In this document: piece after piece, positions 34,990 to 46,829 of the stretch
Layout: each line of letters opens with the position of its first letter
Position numbering within the stretch: position 1 is the stretch's first letter
Assembly (NCBI GenBank): GCA_034440575.1
Contig: JAOTOL010001510.1
Location: forward strand, 1,054,001-1,118,000
From: Imbricaverruca yamaguchii
Lineage: Eukaryota > Arthropoda > Thecostraca > Neoverrucidae
Reading direction: 5' to 3'
Length of the DNA: 64,000 nt
Made by a program: the position numbers and the translations under genes
Notes under the pieces: model-generated
What the model saw: the letters and a program-made list of their open reading frames with translations, nothing else
Told to the model about the DNA's origin: nothing
Database searches by the model: none

Positions 34990-35690
34990 CATTGACCGGA
35001 TAATTCAGTTGAAATGAGTAATATTGCATTTCCAGGACCGTCAAAACACCAATGTGTGTTAAATTGGCTATCCTGGAATGCAGAATAGGAGTGAAAAATG
35101 TTATTCTGCACTGTCGCCCTGCAGTGTTCGGTCAGTCGTTCCAAATATACAACGCATTGCATTATATTTCGCGATACCGCATTGTTCTTGCATGCTAGTC
35201 GTGTAATTCGTGACTTTTGCAGTTAAGAGCCCAAGCGGTGCAATGTATGATCGTTTAAGTATTTCGTTCATTCAGTGTCGAAACTGCCGGGTGAATAAGC
35301 AGCCCCCACCCCTCCCTCTCCTGAAGAGGTTAAAGGGTCCGCAGGATATCTCAATGCGTAGTCGTATGTGGCCCTTGTGGGTCTCCTGGGCCGATGCGAA
35401 GGGCCACTGAGCCGACTTTAATTCAGCTGAAATGTGCAAAATTACATTTCTCATATCATCATACATCAGCACGTGTTAAATGGCCTAGTCTAGGAGGAAT
35501 GAAAAGAGTTGGTAAAATGTTCTTCTGCGCTCTATCTCGGCATCCTCCAATATAGCTTTCAATCATATTTCATATTTAATTACACTTCGCAACATCTGAT
35601 TAATTCCTGCATGCTATTTTTATACACAATGACCTTTTTACTTAAGAGCCTAGTGTGGTGTAGTGCTGAATCGCCATCCACTGAAGTTGA
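34990..35690. repeat. Diverged direct duplication, two ~260-bp copies
   Basis: About 35000-35260 and 35420-35680 share the same order of blocks. These are TAATTCAGYTGAAATG, TTRCATTTC, GTGTTAAAT-GGC, AAAATGTTMTTCTGC, TTCYTGCATGCTA and TTAAGAGCC. The stretch between them (35370-35415) looks like one unit of the degenerate repeat found at 34.0-34.5 kb, suggesting a larger composite unit was duplicated. Confidence 0.75.
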
Positions 35691-36390
35691 GCATAAGACG
35701 GTATGAGAAATACCTTATTAAACTTTTACTGAAGACGGAATTTTTCAGTTTCGTTCTAAAAAGTGCATTGCACGCGAAGTTGGGCGTCGCGCTGGGTGCT
35801 TTTTATAACTCGACATCACAATTCCTTTCTTAGCGCATCTTAGTAATCTATAAAGCTGGCATGAACAGCCTGAGTTTTTATTCGAAGGGAATAACCGCGT
35901 GATGAACAATTTATGCCACTACTCCATTACTAGACAAATTGCTCCTAAGAATGTGACCGGCTTGTGAATGAAAACAACTGATTAAAAAACAGCATGACAT
36001 TCATCTGGTCGGTATACAATATAAATACAATAGCCTATTTGTAGAGTTTCCTTGCTTTTCAGCGGAACCCCATTCGTAGTCTATAGTCGTTTTCGCTCGC
36101 TCGCTTGAAGTCTTACGCGCAATCTCACACACAATGGCAAACCTACGTTTATTAGTACCTTATTACATGTGGAAGATAACATTCGTCATTGCCTTGTATG
36201 TTAACTCATTTTATCTTTTTCCCCGTATGCCATTCAAGCTAATTTAATGCCTCTCTTCATAGATGTATTAATGTTTATACGTCCAGTTGTTTGCTGGCTG
36301 TTGTTATCGACTGTGACATAGTACATTAAAAATTGCAATGCATTGATCCTTTCCAAGTAATTTATGTTGGTGGATGAGATAAAGGCAGGG
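35691..36390. other. No gene seen
   Basis: AT-rich unique-looking sequence. Confidence 0.45.
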
Positions 36391-36391
36391 A

Positions 36392-36520
36392 TGCGGAGCC
36401 GGAGCCGGAGCCGGAGCCAGAGCCGCCGGAGCCGGAACTTTTTGCCCGGAGACGGAGCCGGAGCCGGAGCCGCCAGGACATTTTACCCGGAGCCGGAGTC
36501 TGAGTCGGAGTCGCAGCTCG
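36392..36520. repeat. (GGAGCC)n hexanucleotide repeat
   Basis: GGAGCC repeats with interruptions (CGGAGACGGAGCC, GGAGTCTGAGTCGG). Short and decayed at the edges. Confidence 0.9.
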
Positions 36521-38405
36521 CACGACGGTTTTCATGACAAGTGGGGCGATGTTCAGCCAAAATGATGTTTATCCAGTTCCGATGCGTGTCAAGCAGTACC
36601 GCTGGCCGCGAACCTCAGACATCCGCGTCCGCGGTGTGCGCGGTGACGTACCCGTTTAGCTCGCGGTAGTCCAGGACCGGGCGAACCTTGCTCGGGTTCG
36701 GCTGCTGGACCGCCATCAGTGGTATCAGCCCGCGCGGGTGTTTATTTAAAGATAGATACAGGGTTTATATGCGAAAGTTGCTTAAAATTGTCTGAAGTTT
36801 GTGGAGACTACCTCGGGCTCCTGCCACCCCACACACTTGAATTCGTGGCGCGGACGTTTTCCGATCTGCTCTCTTACGCTCTGAAACGTTCCTCTGTCGC
36901 TGGCATGGCGAGAACGAGAATAACACCGACACGCCACTGAAAACAAATCGGTGAGAACATAACTGCGGTGCTTTTGCCGCACCATCGGCGACATCGAACG
37001 CGGCCCAGCTATGGACTATTTCGCTCGCGTTACGAACCATATAACATAATTAAACGCAACGAATTTAAGTCAGATGAGATCGGGTCCTCAGCACGACGGG
37101 CTACCGATGTTCACAACTGGACACCTGTTGGCCTACGATGGGCTGTCAGCTGACCAAATCTAATAGTCATTTAATACATGCATCTCAAGCGAAGGTTTCT
37201 GTCACCAGACAGACTGAAATCCCCAACTGCAGCCGAAGAGAAAACGTCACAGAAAGGGACAGCGGCAGTCGACCTAGCTTCCGAGTAATTGTACAGCTCG
37301 TCCTGTACTGCATGGGAAGAGACAGCTTGGAATGCCTTCCTCAGAATTGACTTGGTTCACGCGCCTTTAAAACCAGGTGGGCACTTTTCTTCGGCACGTT
37401 GGCCATTGTTGTGTCCTTCAGCTGTGTAAATGAAGTTAACTGCGAATGGTTTTGGTCGAGGCGAAAACATCATGATTGTTGGGAACAATGCAGGTCGTGT
37501 CAAGTTGGCTCAGATCAACATATTGTGTTCCGGTATCGTCTTTCATCTTCTATTATGTCACTAAAGTTACTTTTCGTGTGTATTGATCAGACAAAAACGT
37601 AATAATTGACATTGATGAGCAGACCCTTGAACACGACGTCCAGCACAAGATGAGAAACGTTTCATGACAATGCAGCACCAATCGGGTCTAAAATGATATG
37701 AGAATACATCATGCACCGACTATGCATATCAATAAAGTCAAATATGTAGGAGCGACGCCTACAATACGCAGCGTGATGACAACTAAGTGATGCAATTGTC
37801 CGGGTACCGACTGTAATGACCGTTCAACTTCTTGTTAAGTGGATTACACAAGGCACGCACAAGTGAGGCAGAAGCAAATGAATATATCCGGCGTTGTGGA
37901 GCGTTCACACGCGACGCACGGCCACGCCCCCGCGTCACATCACACGCGTGCAATGACACCAAACATGACCTCACTTCTGACCGTGACACTCACAGCCCGA
38001 ACAGCTCAGTCACTGTAGACACGGTGCATGACTCAGTCGCTGTCTGAGCAGTCACAGTGAGTTTCGAACATATGGCAGGAGGTTGAGAGCTTCACGTGGT
38101 AGGGGAGTGGGGAAAAGCCTGACCTTGGCGGTGGGAGTATCCGCATTGCAATGGTAATGTGCAGCGGCATCACTATCTCTGAACCCATAGGGGGAATTGC
38201 AATGATCATCGGTGGCTGTAGTAGACCCATGAAAGCGATGCTCATTTTCATTCCGGTCAAACATTGAGCTAGAACAAGTGCATGGTACTGACGTGCACTC
38301 TTAAGTCAGTGATGTGTGGAAAGCATTATCCTTGACGTCAGCTGAAGGGCGCCTGTTCCGTAGCCTTGACGTCGTACGACCTGACCTCGAAACCGGCCGG
38401 CGCGG
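36521..38405. other. Downstream flank of the formin gene
   Basis: Lies 3' of the formin stop codon on the minus strand and should contain its 3' UTR and poly(A) site. The nearest plain AATAAA that I noticed on the minus strand is near 36740, too far to assign. No other gene is recognisable. Confidence 0.35.
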
Positions 38406-38533
38406 TCACCGCAACTCGTTACCGTTGGGCCGCTCGCGGCCGAGCAGAAACATGGGCTCGCGCCGCCTGCGGCGACGGCGCTTCTCGGCCCGGACACCGT
38501 CGTCGGCGGCGACGGCGGCTGCCGGCGGGCCGT

Positions 38534-38567
<34 letters not shown>

Positions 38568-38816
38568 CGGCCGCTCGCGCCGGCGGCGCACCGAGCGGAA
38601 CTCGCCGCGCCGGATGCCGGCCAGCAGCGAGTCGACCAGGCCGTCCTCGTACTCGGACGACGACGACGGGCTGGCGCGGCCGTCCGCCTCGTCGCGCCAC
38701 GAGCCGCCGCGCACGCCGGCGGACGCGGCGGACGCGGCGGACGCGGCGGCAGCCTTCTGACGCGCCTCCTCACGCCGCCGCTGACGCTCCTCGTCCTGGC
38801 GCCGCTTCTCGTTGTC
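38406..38816 (-). CDS. INF2: INF2-type formin, FH2 exon 7: C-terminal WH2/DAD tail
   Basis: Last coding exon seen. Acceptor CCTCTGGCAG|GAC, phase 0, open for 136 codons to TGA at 38408-38406. Residues 1-21 (DNEKRRQDEERQRRREEARQ) are the charged helix that follows the FH2 core. A low-complexity Ala/Ser linker follows. Residues about 57-82 (EDGLVDSLLAGIRRGEFRSV then RRRRER) match the WH2/DAD-like element of INF2 (hydrophobic LLxxIRxGxxxR). In INF2 this element binds actin monomers and the autoinhibitory N-terminus. Next come 11 Ala (84-94), encoded by a GCC-rich repeat, and a run of seven Arg (113-119). The exon could instead splice at CCCAACG|GTAACG (38422-38417) into a further tail exon, since vertebrate INF2 tails are longer. 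That choice is unresolved. Confidence 0.85.
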
Positions 38817-39344
38817 CTGCCAGAGGAGCGGTGCGTCACATCGACTGCGAGAGGAGTGGTGAGCCGCGTCGGCCAGGGGAGGAGCACGGTCTGCATCGGA
38901 CATGACGTGGTGGCGCACGTGCGGCCAACAATGTGTGCTCCGGGAAATACGTGGACAAGTGGCCGGGTTAACAAGTCTGTTCATGTGCCACACGGCTAAC
39001 AGGTACTGATTTTACGAAAGGTTGTCACAGAGCGTGAAGATATAGATTCACAGCATGAGATGGTGTATTAAGTGGCGGGACTTACCAAGCATATCACATT
39101 CATGCAATGATACGCTCGTTTCGTACCACTTGTACACTCTGCCATGCTTTGGTGTGATGCGAACTGTGCAGTGCCGGCCGTTGTGTTGTCTGTGATTATG
39201 TCACCCCCTAGTCCAGTGACGACCACCCAGTACTGTGGTCCGCCAACGGATCACCTCCATCCACTGCAGTGTGCGCGAGCTTCCGTGTAGGGTGGACAGC
39301 CACCCTTTAAGCGGCGACCGAGTCCTCGGCACACCGCCGCTGAC
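38817..39344 (-). other. Formin intron 6
   Basis: 528 bp, phase 0, donor AAG|GTCAGC and acceptor TCTGGCAG on the minus strand. No repeat or second gene seen. Confidence 0.8.
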
Positions 39345-39520
39345 CTTCTGCACGGTGTCCATCTTCTGGATGAGGCCGGAGAACAGGCGCAGGCAGCTCT
39401 CCACGGTGAATGTGTCCTCGTCCTCGCAGAAGTGTTGTGCCAGCCGGGTCTGACAGCGGCCCAGCTCGGCCAGTTGGATGCTCAGGTCGGCCACCTGACG
39501 CTCGGCGGTGGCCAGGAACT
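39345..39520 (-). CDS. INF2: INF2-type formin, FH2 exon 6
   Basis: 176 bp. Acceptor GGTCGGCAG|AG joins the single G left by exon 5 to make a Glu codon, then 58 codons to CAGAAG|GTCAGC. It encodes the last helices of the FH2 domain: EFLATAERQVADLSIQLAEL, then 'HFCEDEDTFTVESCLRLFSG' and 'LIQKMDTVQK'. The Cys-Glu-Asp followed by a Phe-rich helix is the conserved end of the FH2 post region in the INF2/FHDC1 group (LCED in INF2). An upstream AG|GTGCGC was considered but would break phase with exon 5. Confidence 0.9.
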
Positions 39521-39858
39521 CTGCCGACCGGGCGCACCTCAGGTCACCTGCTTCCGTCGAACGGCAGGCGTGCTAGGACAGGCGGTGTGCAGCCTACAGG
39601 CGACACAGGCCCTGCACACCGCGCCGAGTGAATAAGCAGGTCTGGTCATGCTGGACGCTAGGCAACCACTAACAATTCAGGGGCCTTAGGCCTACATATA
39701 CGAACAAAAGTGCTGGTGACGCACGCCGCTCAGATTCTCATGAGCATAATGAGTTCTGGTGAAATATCCGGGGCACGTGACATGCGAGGGTCGGCCGCAT
39801 GCGGAGAGTGTCAGCAGATGATAAAACAGCGCAATAACATTTAGGAGAATACATATAT

Positions 39859-39948
<90 letters not shown>

Positions 39949-40650
39949 CCGCGGCCATTAAGACTGCACCACGATGCACAGTACATCCGTTCAACATCCC
40001 TGGCCTTTACAGTTTCAGCGATTGACGACAGTAAATAGGGACGCAGATTGAGCAATGTTCGAGTTTCAAGCAATGGTTGCATAACATTGCCCGGCATTGT
40101 GCAAGCTGTCGATACGCGCGTCATAACTTGTCACAGTTTGTTAATGTGTTCGCGCCCACATCATGCCTCCGGGGCTAGGTTATCACTGCATTTATTCAAC
40201 ATATCACTGAAGACATATTTCACTAATGACATATCACAGAGAACATAGTTGACTAATGGCATTTACTAAGGACATATTTAACTAATGACGTATCACTGAG
40301 GACATAATTCACCAATGACATTTACTGAAAACATATTTCACTGATGACATCACTGAGGGCACATTTCACTAAAGAGAGACCACTGAAAATATATTTAACG
40401 AATGACATCACTGATGACATATTTCTCCATTGATTATCACTGGTGCTGCAGCTCTCCACTTCATTTTTTCATTCATTTTTGCTGACTATCGACGCCAATA
40501 ATTACAATTGATAACTGAGTTCGTGCAGTTTTTATTACATCTTCCATTGGCCGCTGTGAATTGAAACGAGACCACCATGTGTCAGAACGTCCTGCGCTGG
40601 TTTTCGGTGTAGGAAGCACTCCAGCTGACTATATCAGGTTTATAACGTAC
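39521..40650 (-). other. Formin intron 5 with (AT)n and ~30-bp repeat
   Basis: Phase 1 intron, donor AAAG|GTACGT. It contains a nearly perfect (AT)n tract of about 78 bp at 39870-39947, able to extrude as a cruciform. It also has a diverged array of about 30 bp units (GACATATTTCACTAATGACA) at about 40195-40430. IYIYIY frames are artefacts. Confidence 0.85.
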
Positions 40651-40760
40651 CTTTGAACTGTTTCTTCACCTCAGGAGGTGCGTTCTCAGACTGGCTCTTG
40701 AGTCGCGACACGTTCTGCGAGATGGTGTTGATGTCACTCATCAGCACGTCCAGCGACAGC
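40651..40760 (-). CDS. INF2: INF2-type formin, FH2 exon 5
   Basis: 110 bp. Acceptor CGTGCCTTCAG|G completes an Arg codon begun in exon 4. Then 36 codons follow: LSLDVLMSDINTISQNVSRL and KSQSENAPPEVKKQFK, leaving one G before GTACGT. This is the coiled-coil part of FH2 with heptad-like L/V/I spacing, matching INF2 between the knob and the post. Both boundary phases (2 in, 1 out) fit the neighbouring exons exactly, which supports these sites over the longer open frame upstream (VDLGRAFR). Confidence 0.9.
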
Positions 40761-43700
40761 CTGAAGGCACGTCCGAGGTCAACCCTTGGGACGCACGTCG
40801 GTGGTCGTCTCTCGCAAGCACACGTGCAACAAACAGATGATAACATATGTTTCATGGTGTGCTTTCACCGCTAGAGAAGGTTAATATAATACGCACACTT
40901 GAACTCAAGAGTAACTCAGCGCTAAGTGACGTTCTCGTGAATTTCCAATAAGTCCGAAGTGGCATGGAGCCTTTTACACCGCGTGCAAAGGAGGATCAAG
41001 AAATGGGAACAGTTTCAACTGACGTTCGCGCAGAGTTCCATGCTAATAAAGGTGCTCATAGCGCGTGGGTTGCGAGGAAGATTGCTGGAACAAATCCCCG
41101 ACCGCTCACGTTAATCCTAGGTCCATCTCCGGGCAAGAACAAACGTAGGACGCAGAATATGTGGAAGATAATTGCGCCTGGACCAGGACTCCTTTCTTGA
41201 GATGATGCCTGGGCCAGGACTGACTTCTTCAGAATTTTTTTTTTTTTTTACTTTTGAGGGCTCAGTATACGCACAATTTATCATCAAATTACCGTGGCCG
41301 CGTTTGAGACCTAGGTACGGGATATTTGGGTCCGTTTGCTGGCGCAGATGTTATTTGTTGCTGGCGACGCATTCCACCCAAGGATATGCACGTTTTACGC
41401 TGTTCATCGCTGAGAGTCACCTTTAGCTGGCTGCACAATCCCAAGTCGTGTCAAATGTGCACACAGCGACAGTTCACATTTGACTGGGATACTCTGCCCC
41501 ACCCCATGGCCGTAGCCAGTGGGGTAGGGGTCTTGGAGAGTGTACGCGTTCTCCAAAGGTCTCGCCATGTAAGCATTTCCACACTTTCCTCCTTGAAATG
41601 GCGTCTATAATTTACAAACTGAATTTCAAAGCTGTTAGCCAATCATGATCAGTTCTGCTTTGTGAATCAGTACTATTCCTTCTGCTGCAGTGCCTCAGCA
41701 AATTCCATTTCGAAACATAGCCAACATTTCCTCATCATCCCTTCCATGACAACGCAGAACCCGAGGCTGCATAGCGTGGAATTTCACCGTCCTAAGGCGT
41801 AAGTCGATCCATAATTTTTGCCTCCTGTCATTTGAACTTCTATGAGAATATTTAGTTTGGTTGCTTCTTTGCTCCGAATCGAATGTCTCGGCGGCACGAA
41901 TCAGAGCAGTTTCCATTGAAGGTAGCGCAAAGGCAAGGCAAGCCGCACTCAGTATTCATTGCTCATAAACGAGGCCGCCCGTGGTCACTGCCCATGCTTA
42001 ATGTTCATGTCTGCCGATTTCCGCTGACAGCTAATCGACAAAACTATGGTGAGCTCATACGCATGCAGAACACTATGTAGTTCAATGCGTGTGAATACTA
42101 CAATGCCCAAAATCTTCCTCAGTTATTTCCCGACGCATAAAGATACAGAGGTGGGAAGGTAGGTAAAAGCTCCTATCGTTGACAAGATCTAATGCTTTTA
42201 AAGGGAACAAACAGGCGTGAGCTATGTGATGAAAATACACGATGCGTTCTCAAAATTAGAAGAAATTGTACTATGACGCATTCTGGTAAATACGATCTCC
42301 ATCGGTTAGCTTTACGCTTCAACGTGCCCGAACATCTAGCTGTCAACCAGTCAACCTTAGACCTGGTAAGGCAAGTACTGCATAAAATTGCATGCAGTAC
42401 ATTTCTTCAAGAAAAACAGTTTAAAAAAAGTAAATGTCTTTCCATGACGATAGATGAATGTACTTTGTAAAAGATGGCAAACAAATTCTTACCAACTGGG
42501 CCTTGTTCGTCATAATTGGGTGGGAAGTGTTGCGAAAAATGTTTCGCTACCCAAAACCAGTTGCAGTATGAAGTACAGAAATTCATCAAATGCATTTCTT
42601 CGACTTACCCCTGAACATTATTTGTCCCGATTTCGGCCTAGTAATTTCCTTTTGAACTGATCAAAATAATTACTTTTCTACACCAGTTTGTTAATTATTT
42701 CAGCTTTAGGGCGCATCGGCATCATAATCACATAGACATGCAGTCAAATAGTGATGTAGTGATATAGTCATATACTCATTCAATCATAAATGTTCATTGG
42801 TCCCTTTTCACGCCTGACTAACGAAATAAAAAAAAAGTTATTTCCCTTTAACACTAGTTATATGTCATTGCACTGGGAAAACACACCCACGAAATGATTT
42901 CGCTCGGGTCTGGGATCTTTCCCGCCTACCGGCACGTTGGATGACCGTGTCACCGGTATAATATCGTGTCCCAATTGCTCCATGAATATTTCATCCACGG
43001 TAATGGCCGCCCAGCTTTACGGATCGCGCTCCAACGTTCGCTAGATCACAAACACATTACGTCAGTCATTAATTCTCAACGCAAACGAGGTCTGTCTGAG
43101 CTTTTTTCTCCTTGGCTTTCAAAGTCATTAAAGATTGACAATTCACATAAACATACGAAAGCAGGTGTTCTGCTTTATTCTGTATAAACCCACCATCATC
43201 AGCCGAAATGTTTGCTATGCTCTAGCTTCGCTGCAATTGCTCCCGATGAGTGCTTTTAGCAGGCTGAAACTCCCAGTGCACTGACGATAATTGTATGGTG
43301 CACCTTGTAACCAAACATCCGTCTCATGGCTGCGCTAGGTCATGCTACAAAGGCGCCATAATGAAAATGTTAGGTGGTAAATGTTTCCATCTGACGTGCC
43401 ATGTTAATACCTACAGATATCCGCTGCAAAGTCTACCGCCCGCTTGCCGCATACGCCATGCAATGTATTACGTTATGCCCTGAAGGAGGACTTCAGAGCC
43501 TCACATAAAATACCTCCATAGGAGGACTTCAGAGCATCACGTAAAATATTGTTAGCCTAATATGATACCTTCTGAATCTAATTCCTAGTTATCTTGAACG
43601 AAATGATAAACTGTTACATTTTCAATTCATATCAGCAATCCCTAGCGATGCGACTTCTTGCGTGTTTATATTTCCCGTTAGATTCAGAACGTTACACGTA

Positions 43701-45061
43701 CACTTTTATAATTTCCGTTTAAATTGAGCTGAGAAAATTGACTGTAGTCTGATGGACTTGATATGTAGCCAGATATGCAGTCAACTTGCATTGAGCTTTA
43801 CTTCATGAGACGTAATGCATGAAGTGGGCGGTTGTCTGTGATGAGACTGGAAGATGTGGCTACCTATTACTTCGAAGGGCACCATTTCACTGTACGTGCA
43901 TTTTACGCCATGGGTTGAAAGAAGCGCGTACAGAATCGTCAACATATCCAATGTGTCTGAAAGGCTACCTTGCATTACGTTTGAAACGCTGACTTACATT
44001 GTGTCTGAAAGTCTACCTTACATTACGTACGAAAGGCTCCATTATATTGCGTCTGAAAGTCTAACTTATATTGTGTCTGAAAGACTAACTTTCAGTTTAT
44101 CTGAAAGGCTACATTATATTGCGTATGAAAGGCTACCTTATATTGGAAATGAAAGGCTACGTTACATTGAGTATGAAAGGCTACCTTACATTGTGTATGA
44201 AAGGCAACCATACATTGCGTCTGAGATGCCTTCTGGGTTGCAATACGCGCGTACCGAAATCGTATGATCCCAGGTTATCTATTGCGTGATTTACCATTTG
44301 AGTTACGAAGATCGACAATGTGGTGTTAGAAGATACCCAGGGAAGGCTGGGGGCCAATATCTGTTGTCTTAGCGAGGGTGCCCATACACTCCAGCCGATG
44401 ACCCGATTTCACAGATTGACACAGATTTGCTGTCGTTTTGCAATGGCAAAGTATGCTGCATAGCCATCTCGGGACATGACTAAGATATAATGAAAAAGCC
44501 TGATATGTTCCAAATCGCGGTCTTCCAAATCACTTCAGTAGAAAGTAAAATCACTTGAGTAAAATCACTTGCACTTGCACGGGTTCACATAATAAATGAA
44601 CCAGTGATCTCAATTGAACGGGAGGTAACATCGCGTAGCATTCCTCAAGACAGCACAATTTAAATGAGTACATAGTCACTGTGGGCTCGGGCATGCACTG
44701 AAGAAGCGAAGTCAAACCACTGTCATTGCATTGCTGCCTGGGTAAGCGAGCGGAGGCACGAGCATGTCAGCGAGTGCGCATCTGGTATGCAACAATATTG
44801 CATCAGACACCAATCAAATCGTCCTTCATGTGAAGAATTTCCCGACGCCGATTCATTCAAACCAACTGGCATAAGCATCAATTTAATGAGAAAATAGCTT
44901 TGCAATGACTTGGTCGCGGTGACCATGCAAATGTAACCTGGGGTCACACATATAGCAAGACGCGACCAGCGCACACAGAATTGTCTCACAGGCCGTACTG
45001 CGGACCGGCCTTCATAGGCCGGTCTGCACACACACACACACATTGACGTCAGGTGACTTAC
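40761..45061 (-). other. Formin intron 4
   Basis: 4.3 kb, phase 2, donor GCCAG|GTAAGT. Its contents are a two-copy GGAGGACTTCAGAGC block at 43483-43550, a 24 bp array at 43950-44235 (listed separately) and (CA)n at about 45029-45042. Short frames such as 42192-42470 (plus, ending 'SMTIDECTL') are unassigned. The block near 41515 (GGCCGTAGCCAGTGGGG) resembles ends of transposon remnants. Confidence 0.75.
43950..44235. repeat. 24-bp repeat in formin intron 4
   Basis: About 11 diverged copies of GAAAGGCTACCTTACATTGC plus GTMT. The plus-strand frame 'ERLPYIVSESLTY' is open because the unit is 8 codons. It lies antisense to the gene and is not called. Confidence 0.88.
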
Positions 45062-45240
45062 CTGGCTGCCTCGTGGATATGCTGGAAGTCGTCCTTGAAC
45101 TGGAGCGCCACTGTGTTCTGCGTCTCGGCCACCTCCACGATGTAGTGCAGCAGGGTCATGCGTGGCTTGTTGGCGCGCGTCTCGATCAGCTTAGGGAGGG
45201 TGCTCAGACGAAAGCCCAGCGCGTTGCCGGCGTAGCTCCC
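45062..45240 (-). CDS. INF2: INF2-type formin, FH2 exon 4
   Basis: 179 bp, phase 0 in, phase 2 out. Acceptor GGTCGGCAG|GGG, donor GCAGCCAG|GTAAGT. It encodes GSYAGNALGFRLSTLPKLIE, then TRANKPRMTLLHYIVEVAE and TQNTVALQFKDDFQHIHEAA. 'G(N)A.GF..S.L.KL..T.....TLLH' is the signature of the FH2 knob to coiled-coil region. 'RANKP' is the wording of the INF2/FHDC1 group rather than of Diaphanous-type formins. The domain dimerises and processively adds actin at barbed ends. The intron on its 5' side is nearly all tandem repeat, beginning about 20 bases from this acceptor. Confidence 0.93.
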
Positions 45241-45261
45241 CTGCCGACCACCGACGACGGT

Positions 45262-45930
45262 CAGACTGTTGGGGGCTGCGTGGCACCATCAGACTGCCCG
45301 GCTGGGCTGCGTGGCACCATCAGACTGTCTGACGGGGCTGTGTGGCACCATCAGACTGTCTGACGGGGCTGCGTGGCACCATCAGACTGTCTGACGGGGC
45401 TGCGTGGCACCATTAGACTGTCTGACGGGGCTGTGTGGCACCATCAGACTGTTTGACGGGGCTGCGTGGCACCATTAGACTGTCTGACGGGGCTGTGTGG
45501 CACCATCAGACTGTTTGACGGGGCTGCGTGGCACCATCAGACTGCCCGGCTGGGCTGCGTGGCACCATCAGACTGTCTGACGGGGCTGTGTGGCACCATC
45601 AGACTGTCTGACGGGGCTGCGTGGCACCATCAGACTGTCTGACGGGGCTGCGTGGCACCATCAGACTGTCTGACGGGGCTGTGTGGCACCATCAGACTGT
45701 CTGACGGGGCTGCGTGGCACCATTAGACCGTCTGACGGGGCTGTGTGGCACCATCAGACTGTTTGACGGGGCTGTGTGGCACCGTCAGACTATCTGACGG
45801 GGCTGCGTGGCACCATCAGACTGTCTGACGGGGCTGCGTGGCACCATCAGACTGCCCGGCTGGGCTGTGTGGCACCATCAGACTGTCTGACGGGGCTGCG
45901 TGGCACCGTCAGACTATCTGGCGGAGGGGG
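45262..45930. repeat. 31-bp minisatellite in formin intron 3
   Basis: About 21 copies of GGGGCTGYGTGGCACCATCA plus GACTGTCTGAC, with CTGCCCGGCTG variants recurring about every 300 bp. On the transcribed strand each unit contains CTGAT, a branch-point-like pentamer. Confidence 0.94.
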
Positions 45931-46039
45931 AGGGGCTGCATGACACCGTCAGACTGCGCCTGGCTATGCAGGTCTGGAGAGTGACCGCCTCTGAACTTAC
46001 AGAGAGCTCGTGATATGGGGGACTGTAACGTCTGACTGT

Positions 46040-46700
46040 GGGAGGGCCCGCGGGCCTGACTGCGGGAGAGACTGAGGGGCTGGCTGTAGGAGAGACTAAG
46101 TGACTGACTACAGGAGAGACTGTTGTACTGACTGCAGGAGATACCAAGGGACTAACTGCAAGAAAGGCTGCGAGAAATACTGTCTGATTGAGGGAATAAC
46201 TGCGGGAAACTGTGGAACTGACTGCAGGAGGGATTATTGGACTGACTGATGGAGACGGTCTGACTGAGGGACTGACTGCTGGAGAGACTGTGGGACTGGC
46301 TTCGGGAGAGACTGTGGGACTGACTGCAGAAGAGACTGTGAGAAATACTGTCTGATTGAGGGAATAACTGCAGGAAACTGTGGAACTGACTGTGGGAGGG
46401 ATTGTTGGACTGACTGAGGGAGACGGTCTGACTGAGGGACTGACTGCTGGGGAGACTGTGGGACTGGCTGTAGGAGAGTCTGAGAGACTAACTACGGGAG
46501 AGACACGGGAGAGACTGAGAGACTGACTGCTGGAGAGACTGTGGGACTGGCTGTAGGAGAGTCTGAGAGACTGACTACGGGAGGGACTGAGAGACTGACT
46601 GCTGGAGAGACTGTGGGACTGGCTGTAGGAGAGTCTGAGAGACTGACTACGGGAGAGACTGAGAGACTGACTGCTGGAGAGACTGTGGGACTGGCTGAAG
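46040..46700. repeat. 24-bp repeat with 72-bp higher order, intron 3
   Basis: Units of about 24 bp (GGGAGAGACTGAGAGACTGA plus CTGC and relatives). The right half (about 46490-46690) repeats as exact 72 bp trimers. The left half has a second higher-order pattern around AAATACTGTCTGATTGAGGG. The minus-strand VSPTVSPAVSPS frame is an artefact. Confidence 0.92.
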
Positions 46701-46829
46701 GAGGGCCCCTGGCATTGACAGTCTGTAGGGGGTACTTTCTGACTAACCCTGGACACCAGCAGCTGGCGTCTGGCCACATACTTCCGCAGGCAGACGATTG
46801 GTCTCGCCAAATCTGTGAAATAAGCTCAC

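Larger units (their letters stand above)
45241..46829 (-). other. Formin intron 3, mostly tandem repeat
   Basis: 1,589 bp, phase 0, donor AACTCG|GTGAGC and acceptor GGTCGGCAG. The two arrays at 45262-45930 and 46040-46700 occupy over 80 percent of it. The unique parts are about 20 bp at the acceptor end, 110 bp between the arrays and 130 bp at the donor end. Confidence 0.85.

Noticed and set aside
39692..40124. IYIYIYIY frames
   Set aside because: Translation of the (AT)n microsatellite.
42192..42470. 92-codon frame ending SMTIDECTL, possible hAT-like fragment
   Set aside because: A single weak motif; no other transposase motif around it.
45914..46810. 298-codon SPTVSPAVSPS frame on the formin strand
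   Set aside because: Lies in intron 3 tandem repeats between two well-supported FH2 exons; reading through would destroy the FH2 domain.
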